Positions 1-5,812 of a stretch of DNA of 11,547 bases are shown one piece after another. The position numbers and the translations under genes were made by a program. Positions within the stretch are counted from its first letter, which is position 1; each line of letters opens with the position of its first letter. The stretch covers positions 1 to 11,547 of the forward strand of contig JAITDQ010000131.1 in NCBI GenBank assembly GCA_031282485.1, read 5' to 3'. This DNA comes from Tannerella sp. Its GTDB lineage: Bacteria > Bacteroidota > Bacteroidia > Bacteroidales > Tannerellaceae. The notes under the pieces were generated by a model, which made no database searches, was not told the DNA's origin, and saw nothing but the letters and a program-made list of their open reading frames with translations.

Positions 1-830
1 GGATATGTTTTGTTTTTTATGGTCTTACTGTCGGGATAAACGCCGTCAACAGCAATTATTTTTGCTATTTTGTCCCGAACCATCCACTCATTATAATAAT
101 AAACCGTATAGCACAGGCCGTTTTTATCTTCCGCAATGTGATGATACACTCCCATCATACTGAATATATTGGATTCTTCCGGCAGATCCATCATTTCAAG
201 GTCCTGCATGACTAAGGATTCCATAAGTTCCTGACTGCCGGAATCCTTATTCCGCCGATAGGGTTGTATGGGAGCATCTTTGCCTCCAACATCTTTCCAG
301 TCGGTAATCTTTCCCGTATAGATATCCTGAACCTGCTGTGTGGTCAATGCCTTTACCGGATTTTCGGGATGGGTAATAAAAATGAAGGCATCCAGGGCGA
401 CCGGCGTTTCAATCAATGTGACACCCGCCTCTCCGGCATATTCCTTCTCCGAATCCGACATGGTTCTTGCCGTAAGAATAAAATCAACTTCCCTGTCAAT
501 AAGCCGTATAAACGAATCATGTGTTTTAGACGATTGTATACATTCAAAAAACCTCTCCGGCACTTCTTTGGAAGGCGCTATGGCGTATGCGCCATCCAGC
601 CCGCTAACCCAATGGGAAGACATATCATACCAACCGTACGGATAGCCCAACAGTTTGCAGGCTATCAGGTACTGTAAGCCCAGCGTCGTGGTAGACCCGT
701 CCACTTTCGGATAATTATCAATTGTAAGTCCCGTAATTTTAAACGGTTCATAGTCGTCCTTTTCGCATCCTGCAATCATAACGGATAAAAATCCGACTGT
801 CAATAATAAAGCTAAATTCTTCATGTTCAT
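1..830 (-). CDS. PstS-like substrate-binding surface lipoprotein (3' end outside window)
   Basis: Open for 276 codons from ATG at 830 to the window edge, so the C-terminus is missing. The N-terminus is a lipoprotein signal: a hydrophobic stretch at residues 5-20, then a lipobox ending IAGC with the lipidated Cys at 22. The next residues, EKDDYE, resemble the acidic lipoprotein export signal that sends Bacteroidota lipoproteins to the cell surface. The body matches the PstS / PBP-like fold: KVDGSTTT (42-49), YTGKITDWKDVGG (171-183), R193 with DSGSQE (196-201), and a late VDGVYPDSKTI block typical of PstS. It should bind phosphate or a similar oxyanion. No pstCAB genes follow inside the window, so the transporter partner is unknown; a sensing or surface-scavenging role is also possible. 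A second ATG lies two codons downstream of the chosen start and would not change the signal. The family is clear; the ligand is inferred. Confidence 0.85.
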   Translation of the reverse strand, partial: MNMKNLALLLTVGFLSVMIAGCEKDDYEPFKITGLTIDNYPKVDGSTTTLGLQYLIACKLLGYPYGWYDMSSHWVSGLDGAYAIAPSKEVPERFFECIQSSKTHDSFIRLIDREVDFILTARTMSDSEKEYAGEAGVTLIETPVALDAFIFITHPENPVKALTTQQVQDIYTGKITDWKDVGGKDAPIQPYRRNKDSGSQELMESLVMQDLEMMDLPEESNIFSMMGVYHHIAEDKNGLCYTVYYYNEWMVRDKIAKIIAVDGVYPDSKTIKNKTY

Positions 831-913
831 TGTATTATTAATTTAAAAACAGCATTAACGGATATAACTCATTTAACAGTAGAGATACAAAAAAGCAAGA
901 AAACGCTGCATGG

Positions 914-941
914 CAACAATATATTATCACTTTTGCCGCAA
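914..941 (-). promoter_or_regulatory. Candidate promoter of the lipoprotein gene
   Basis: On the minus strand TTG (941-939) is followed after 17 bases by TATTGTTG (921-914). This is one mismatch from the Bacteroidota -7 box TAnnTTTG, and the spacer is slightly short. It lies about 85 bases before the lipoprotein start. Weak; assigned by pattern only. Confidence 0.3.
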
Positions 942-1035
942 CTTCTCCCATTTCGGATTTCTTCCGGATTATTGTTACGATATCAAAAATCAGAACCCCT
1001 CTATTGGTCATAAACTAAAAAGCGACAGAAAGGCG

Positions 1036-1067
1036 CAAAAAAAGCGTCTGCTTTTCGGCAAACGCTT
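1036..1067 (-). terminator. Intrinsic terminator of tRNA-Pro
   Basis: On the minus strand the arms AAGCGTTTGC and GCAGACGCTT pair over 10 bases with one T-G wobble, around the 6-base loop CGAAAA. A run of seven T follows directly. It lies 13 bases after the tRNA 3' end and is oriented to stop tRNA transcription. Confidence 0.85.
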
Positions 1068-1080
1068 GATTCTCATTTTG

Positions 1081-1154
1081 TCGGGATGACAGGATTTGAA
1101 CCTGCGACCACACGCCCCCCAGACGCGTACTCTACCGGGCTGAGCTACATCCCG
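1081..1154 (-). tRNA. tRNA-Pro (anticodon GGG)
   Basis: The minus strand folds into a full cloverleaf. It has a 7-bp acceptor stem (CGGGATG with CATCCCG), a D-stem GCTC/GAGT, a 5-bp anticodon stem CGCGT/GCGTG with loop CTGGGGG, and a T-arm with loop TTCAAAT. The anticodon is GGG, which reads CCC and CCU. The C1-G72 pair and discriminator A73 fit bacterial tRNA-Pro. The 3' CCA is not encoded and must be added after transcription. Confidence 0.96.
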
Positions 1155-1171
1155 TTTCGCTTTTCGCGGTG

Positions 1172-1201
1172 CAAAGATATAAATTAATTGGTAAATGCCA
1201 A
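1172..1201 (-). promoter_or_regulatory. Promoter of tRNA-Pro
   Basis: On the minus strand TTG (1201-1199), a 19-base spacer and TATCTTTG (1179-1172) match the Bacteroidota sigma-ABfr consensus exactly. Transcription would start near 1165, about 10 bases before the tRNA. This is the clearest sign of the host lineage in the window. Confidence 0.8.
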
Positions 1202-1298
1202 TAGTTCGAATAAAAAAAACTTCTGCCGGTGAATATCCGTTTCCTTGAAAAGATGTTCATCCCGGTTTTTCCGGTCAGAATCCCGTTCATAAGCTTAA

Positions 1299-1336
1299 CC
1301 GCTGAAAAATACCATGAATGTGGTATTTTTTGGCGG
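1299..1336 (+). promoter_or_regulatory. Long palindrome over the promoter of the secreted PstS-like gene
   Basis: Arms 1299-1314 and 1321-1336 pair over 16 bases, counting two T-G pairs, with a 6-base loop TGAATG. The core is AAAATACCA / TGGTATTTT. The right arm contains the TTTTTTGG stretch that would serve as the -33 element. No T-run follows the stem, so it is probably an operator or a DNA cruciform rather than a terminator. Confidence 0.5.
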
Positions 1337-1356
1337 ATAATATCGCCTTATCTTTG
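1329..1356 (+). promoter_or_regulatory. Promoter of the secreted PstS-like gene
   Basis: TATCTTTG at 1349-1356 fits TAnnTTTG exactly. TTTG at 1329-1332 lies 16 bases upstream, a short spacer. A start near 1363 would leave a leader of about 155 bases before ATG 1520. The rest of the 1155-1519 gap holds only the tRNA promoter, the palindrome and this site. Confidence 0.55.
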
Positions 1357-1519
1357 TCGCCGGAAATAATCATTTATTAGGATATGTCGTTTATATGCTC
1401 AAAATTGATGATGAAAAAATTGATGATTCTGCTTCTATTCGAAGCCGATCGATGTTTGGTTTGCGCTTTTTCCGGTGATTTATAAGGTCTTATTTTTAAA
1501 ATTTTTAATATATCAAATA

Positions 1520-2461
1520 ATGAAAAAAACAGTTTATAGAATAACATTCGCCTTCTCGTTCATACTTTTTGCAGGGGCTATTTTCGCTCAGGAAATACGC
1601 GTGGAAGGCACAAAATTTGTATACCCGATCGTTGAAAAATGGCTTGCGGAGTATAAAAAGGAAAATCCGAAGTCAACGATTCGTCTGGAAGCCGGCGCGT
1701 CGTCGCAGGGTGAAAAGGTTGCGGATTTATCGGTTATCGTCAATTCGTCTGCCGACGATAATGCCGACGGTGAAAAGGTTGTTTACGTAGGACGGTATGC
1801 GCTTTTACCCGTCAGTAATGTGCAGAACCCGCTGCTGGAAAAGGCGGCCAAGGGATTGAAAAAACGGGATTTAATCGATCTGGTTTTTGAAAAGGACGCT
1901 CTGGACGAAGACTTCGATCCCGAAGAAAAATCCAAGTATACGGCTACGATTTATTCCCGCAACAACGAATCGTCGACCACGCTGGCATTGGCGGAATATT
2001 TCGGCCAGACACCCGAACGGATCAAAGGAAAGAAAATCCTGGGAGATGAAATCTACCTGATTACCGCCGTGCAAAAAGACGAAAAAGGCATTGCCTTCAA
2101 TACGTTGAATTATGTGTTTGACCTGAATTCCAGGCAATTGAAATCCGGCATATCTTTGGTTCCGCTCCAGTTGAAAACGAAACAGAAGGAGGCTTTGGAA
2201 TCGGATAATATCGACAATTTGATTTCTTTGCTCGAAGAATCAAAGATAGAAACCATACCGGTCGAAAATTTCGGGCTGCAAATATCAAAGGAACATCTCA
2301 ACAACAAAGATGTCGTGAATTTTGTAAAATGGATTCTGGTTCACGGACAGAAATACAATCATGAATACGGTTTCCTGAATCTGGACAGCAAAACGCTCGT
2401 CTTCCAAAAAGAACAGTTGGACAACAACAAAGAATATTTGTCTTACACGAAAAATTATTGA
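1520..2461 (+). CDS. Secreted PstS-like substrate-binding protein
   Basis: 313 residues from ATG 1520. An in-frame GTG at 1475 would add 15 residues ahead of a good signal peptide, so the later start is preferred. Residues 1-23 form a Sec signal (KK, hydrophobic core 8-22) with likely cleavage IFA|QE, giving a soluble periplasmic protein with no lipobox. The mature part has the class II periplasmic-binding layout: RVEGTKFVYPIVEKWLAEY at the start, LEAGASSQG near 57-64, and SRNNESSTT (146-154), which matches the R...S.T ligand loop of PstS. The usual N-terminal GS(S/T)T oxyanion motif is not obvious, so the ligand may not be phosphate. No permease or ATPase gene adjoins it. The downstream hairpin suggests a single-gene transcript. 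Fold assignment is good; function is inferred. Confidence 0.8.
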   Translation: MKKTVYRITFAFSFILFAGAIFAQEIRVEGTKFVYPIVEKWLAEYKKENPKSTIRLEAGASSQGEKVADLSVIVNSSADDNADGEKVVYVGRYALLPVSNVQNPLLEKAAKGLKKRDLIDLVFEKDALDEDFDPEEKSKYTATIYSRNNESSTTLALAEYFGQTPERIKGKKILGDEIYLITAVQKDEKGIAFNTLNYVFDLNSRQLKSGISLVPLQLKTKQKEALESDNIDNLISLLEESKIETIPVENFGLQISKEHLNNKDVVNFVKWILVHGQKYNHEYGFLNLDSKTLVFQKEQLDNNKEYLSYTKNY

Positions 2462-2474
2462 CAATGAAGCATCT

Positions 2475-2520
2475 GTATCCCTTTATCCGATAACATTCAG
2501 TCGCATAAAGGGATACTTTG
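2475..2520 (+). terminator. Probable terminator after the PstS-like gene
   Basis: GTATCCCTTTAT (2475-2486) and ATAAAGGGATAC (2505-2516) form a perfect 12-bp stem with an 18-base loop, starting 14 bases after the stop codon. Only TTTG follows, so the U-tract is weak; the stem may instead be an RNA-stabilising 3' structure. Confidence 0.55.
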
Positions 2521-2585
2521 TCAAAAATTTCTTCCTGTCAATGGCGGGATTATTCCAATTTTTTTCGTAAAATTGCAGGCGATTT

Positions 2586-2625
2586 GTGCAAACGGTTTAT
2601 AGATAAATCAAGAATCCGTTTGCAC
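2586..2625 (+). promoter_or_regulatory. Inverted repeat in the symporter leader
   Basis: GTGCAAACGG (2586-2595) and CCGTTTGCAC (2616-2625) are perfect 10-base inverted copies separated by 20 bases, ending 22 bases before the symporter start. The half-site centres are 30 bases apart, about three helical turns, which suits a two-site operator. An RNA hairpin that controls translation would also fit. No clear promoter was found beside it; TAAAATTG at 2568-2575 is one mismatch from a -7 box. Confidence 0.45.
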
Positions 2626-2647
2626 GGGAAACCTAAATATTTATAAA

Positions 2648-3859
2648 ATGAAATTACATTGGCAAATACTTTTATCTTTAGTGTTCGGAGCGCTTCTCGG
2701 CATTTTGCTCCCCGGAACGACTCCATACATCTCGTGGATCGGCGACCTGTTTATGAATGCATTAAGCATGTTGATCGTTCCGATTATCTTCTTTTCGATC
2801 GCCACAAGCATCTCGGGCATACACGATACCGGCTCCGGCCTGAAAAAACTGGGATTCCGAACAATGGCGTATTACGTACTCACGATGGTTATCGCCATTT
2901 TCACCGGTTTATTCCTGGTCACACTGATTGAACCCGGAAGCAATGTGCAAATAGGCGATGCCGTTGATTTGCCCAACAGTCCGGAACAGCTTTCGACGAG
3001 GGACATTATCACCGGTTTCGTTCCGAAAAACATTTTCCATGCTTTTACTCAAAATAACACCTTCCCGGTCATTCTGATCGCGATTCTGACGGGAGTGATG
3101 CTCCCTAAAATTTCGTCCGAAGGCAAACGGTCGCTGATGAGTTTTTTCAAGGGCGGCCTGGAAATCACGTTACGGATAACCAAAGTCGTTATCCGGCTTT
3201 CGCCTTTCGGGATTTTCGCTATCGTAGCCCGGCAATTCGGCATTACGGCTGATTTTTGGGCGCTGATACAAACTATTTTGCTGTACTTCCTGACGGTCAC
3301 GGCGGGACTGGCCATTCACACGTTCGTCTGGCTTCCGCTACTGTTGCGGTTCGGTTTTAACGTAAAGCCCTGGCAACACCTGAAAAACATGTCAACGCCT
3401 TTGATTACCGCCTTTTCGACGGCTTCGTCCGGCGCCACGCTGCCTCTGACCCTGCACGCGGTGGAACACAAAGACGGCGTTTCCGCCAAAATCACGAATT
3501 TCACCATTCCTTTGGGCGCGGCTATCAATATGGACGGAACAGCGTTGCTGGAATGTGTCGCCGTTATTTTCATCGCGCAAGCATACGGAATAGAACTCTC
3601 CATTGTACAGCAGTTATTGATTGTTTTCACTTCGCTGCTCTGTGCCATAGGAGCCGCCGGTATCCCAATGGCCGCTCTGGTGATGATGGCGTTGATCCTG
3701 AATGTCGTAGGACTTCCGCTGGAAGGCATCGGCTTAATAATCGGCGTAGACCGTATCCTGGATATGATGCGTACAACGGTGAATGTTTACGGCGATACGT
3801 GTGTCGCAGTAATGGTCGCCAAAGCCGAAGGAGAAAAACTTACAATCGACAGGTCTTGA
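2648..3859 (+). CDS. Dicarboxylate/amino acid:cation symporter (DAACS, GltP/GltT type)
   Basis: 403 residues, a normal length for the family, with about eight membrane helices plus two re-entrant hairpins. Family signatures are all present: STASSGATLP (257-266) in the first hairpin, NMDGT (294-298), the second hairpin around AGIPMA (337-342), and D368-RILD372-MMR375-T376-TVN379-VYGD383 in the last helix. By comparison with GltPh, D372 (amino group), R375 (side-chain carboxylate), T376 and N379 would hold an acidic amino acid, and N379 and D383 take part in cation binding. It probably imports aspartate or glutamate with Na+ or H+, and some relatives carry fumarate, malate or succinate. It is the first gene of a pair: the flavoprotein starts 4 bases after its stop, so the two are almost certainly co-transcribed. 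That neighbour favours a C4-dicarboxylate substrate, but the exact substrate cannot be read from sequence. Confidence 0.92.
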   Translation: MKLHWQILLSLVFGALLGILLPGTTPYISWIGDLFMNALSMLIVPIIFFSIATSISGIHDTGSGLKKLGFRTMAYYVLTMVIAIFTGLFLVTLIEPGSNVQIGDAVDLPNSPEQLSTRDIITGFVPKNIFHAFTQNNTFPVILIAILTGVMLPKISSEGKRSLMSFFKGGLEITLRITKVVIRLSPFGIFAIVARQFGITADFWALIQTILLYFLTVTAGLAIHTFVWLPLLLRFGFNVKPWQHLKNMSTPLITAFSTASSGATLPLTLHAVEHKDGVSAKITNFTIPLGAAINMDGTALLECVAVIFIAQAYGIELSIVQQLLIVFTSLLCAIGAAGIPMAALVMMALILNVVGLPLEGIGLIIGVDRILDMMRTTVNVYGDTCVAVMVAKAEGEKLTIDRS

Positions 3860-3863
3860 CAGT

Positions 3864-5258
3864 ATGAAAAAAACAGTTATAATCATAAGCAGTCTTTCTA
3901 TTCTTGTATTAACAGTCGGAAGTTTAATATTATTCCATTCCATAAATACAAATGAAGATACCGTCACCGATATTGTTATTATCGGCTCAGGCGGTGCAGG
4001 TCTTTCCGCGGCCATTGAAGCGGCAAACAAAGGCGCCAAAATTATTGTTGTTGAAAAAAATCCGCTGGCAGGAGGAAACACCAATTTAGCCAACGGCATG
4101 AGTACTGCCAAACCGAAAGAAGGCATGACGGAAGAGGAAAGTATAGAGGCATTTTTCAAACGGACAATGGAAGGAGGACATAATCTGAATAATCCGGAAT
4201 TAGTAAGGGTACTTGCGTCGAAATCAATTGAAGCTTCCGAATGGATTACCGGTTTGGAAGCTAACATAAGGCATTTTGACAATACTCAAACTACTTTCGG
4301 CGCACACTTGGTTGATATACTCAAAAAGAATTGCGACCTGTCAGGCGTTGATTTCCGATTGAATACCAAAGCGACAGCCATATTAACGGAAGAAAACAAA
4401 ATAAAGGGAATTGAGGTCGAAACAACTAACGGTAAACATTACAAAATATATGCAAAAGCAGTAATCATAGCAAGCGGAGGATTTGGAGCAAATGAAAACC
4501 TGATTATCAAATACAATCCCGCACTGGAAGGCTTTTCCACGACTAATCAGTCAGGTGCAACCGGCGACGCGCTTCAGTTAGTGGAAAACTTAAATGTCGC
4601 CCTGGTCGATATGGAGCAAATACAAACTCATCCAACGGTGGTTGCCGGTCAAAAAACGACCATAACCGAAGGTATACGGGGGATGGGCGCTATCCTTATC
4701 AATCACGAAGGCAAACGTTTTGTTAATGAAATTGCAACGCGCGATGTTGTCTCCAAAGCCATTTTAGAGAACAAAAGCAAGACGGCCTTTTTAATTTTTG
4801 ATTCGGCAATCGTTCAAAAAGCAAAATTAGCAGCTCAATATATTTCAGAAGATTATGTAGTTGAAGCCGCATCTGTCGAACTTCTGGCGGAAAAAACCGG
4901 TATAAACGTTTCGGAAACAAAAAATACGATAGAAAAGTATAATCTTTCCGCAAAAAAAAGAATTGATAATGAATTCGGCAGGCAGGGAAGAATGGTTCCC
5001 CTTGAATCTTCTCCTTATTATGCAGTGGAAGTTACTCCTGCCATACATTACACAATGGGAGGATTAAAAATTAATAAAAATGCAGAAGTCATCGACAATG
5101 AAGGGGAAATAATTTCCGGTCTTTATGCTGCCGGAGAAGTAACCGGAGGGATACACGGAGCTAACAGACTGGGAGGTAATTCAATCACTAATATCATTGT
5201 ATTCGGAAGAATCGCCGGACAAAAAGCGGCTGATTATATCAAGGCCGGGGCAGATTAA
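3864..5258 (+). CDS. Membrane-anchored fumarate reductase-type flavoprotein (flavocytochrome c family, no heme)
   Basis: 464 residues. MKK plus a hydrophobic segment at about 4-24 with no clear cleavage site suggests an N-terminal anchor, with the enzyme facing the periplasm. The FAD-binding Rossmann motif GSGGAG is at 41-46. The active-site residues of soluble fumarate reductases are all present: H256 (THPT), T268-E269-R272, R293 (ATRD, the proton donor), H395 (HYTMGG) and R435 (HGANRLGGN). Spacings of 37, 139 and 40 residues equal those of H365, R402, H504 and R544 in Shewanella Fcc3, quoted from memory. It should reduce fumarate or a related enoate such as urocanate, using noncovalent FAD. 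There is one cysteine (157) and no CxxCH, so no heme c, and no FMN-binding domain, so the electron donor is a separate protein not in this window. Base composition is more AT-rich than the symporter. Its stop overlaps the nrdG stop by 4 bases. Substrate uncertain. Confidence 0.88.
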   Translation: MKKTVIIISSLSILVLTVGSLILFHSINTNEDTVTDIVIIGSGGAGLSAAIEAANKGAKIIVVEKNPLAGGNTNLANGMSTAKPKEGMTEEESIEAFFKRTMEGGHNLNNPELVRVLASKSIEASEWITGLEANIRHFDNTQTTFGAHLVDILKKNCDLSGVDFRLNTKATAILTEENKIKGIEVETTNGKHYKIYAKAVIIASGGFGANENLIIKYNPALEGFSTTNQSGATGDALQLVENLNVALVDMEQIQTHPTVVAGQKTTITEGIRGMGAILINHEGKRFVNEIATRDVVSKAILENKSKTAFLIFDSAIVQKAKLAAQYISEDYVVEAASVELLAEKTGINVSETKNTIEKYNLSAKKRIDNEFGRQGRMVPLESSPYYAVEVTPAIHYTMGGLKINKNAEVIDNEGEIISGLYAAGEVTGGIHGANRLGGNSITNIIVFGRIAGQKAADYIKAGAD

Positions 5259-5812
5259 AGATGTGCATGAACACGATTCTGTTGCAGTGATAATAAATGA
5301 AAGACATCCATAAGGCGGTCATGATTTTGAACCACCACTTCACGCCTTGCCAAAGATTCCCGGACGTCAATAATGCGCTGGTTACGGCTTCCCCTGAACG
5401 GGAGGTCTTCGTTGCGCAAAGCCTCCATGTAACGCCCGTCGACCAGAACGTCCACGTACGGAAGTATCCGCGACAGCCTGCCTGACCGGATAATCCGTTC
5501 ATATGAAAAGCCCGTATAACACCATATATTCTTCCCCGTTTCCTTTTTGATACGCCGGGCAAGTTCGGAAAAACCTTCTACCTGCATCAGCGGGTCGCCG
5601 CCGGAAAAAGTTACGTTCGAAAATTCATTTTCGCCGATGATGTCCAGCAGCGTGTTGATTGAATACGGCGAACCGTTACGGATGTCCCACGACTGCGGGT
5701 TATGGCATCCCGCGCATTGATGCCCGCAGCCGGCAGCATAGATGGCCGTCCGGAATCCGGGGCCATCTACGGTCGTGTCGCGCACGATATTCAGTATGGA
5801 AAGTTCAGTCAT
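5255..5812 (-). CDS. nrdG: Anaerobic ribonucleoside-triphosphate reductase activating protein
   Basis: 185 residues. A radical-SAM activase with the CxxxCxxC cluster motif at C29, C33 and C36 (CGHQCAGC), DGPGFRT just before it (16-22), and GGDP at 71-74, all typical of NrdG. It uses a 4Fe-4S cluster and S-adenosylmethionine to place the glycyl radical on NrdD in the cytoplasm. The ATG lies inside the end of nrdD (ATGACTGA, 8-base overlap), so translation is probably coupled and the two genes form one operon. The 3' end meets the flavoprotein gene tail to tail with a 4-base overlap. I saw no terminator hairpin between them, so the two transcripts may overlap in antisense. Confidence 0.96.
   Translation of the reverse strand: MTELSILNIVRDTTVDGPGFRTAIYAAGCGHQCAGCHNPQSWDIRNGSPYSINTLLDIIGENEFSNVTFSGGDPLMQVEGFSELARRIKKETGKNIWCYTGFSYERIIRSGRLSRILPYVDVLVDGRYMEALRNEDLPFRGSRNQRIIDVRESLARREVVVQNHDRLMDVFHLLSLQQNRVHAHL

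Noticed and set aside
1384..1485. A 33-codon plus-strand frame ahead of the secreted PstS-like gene, with a hydrophobic middle.
   Set aside because: It has no ribosome-binding context, and it overlaps the other frame; not enough evidence for a leader peptide.
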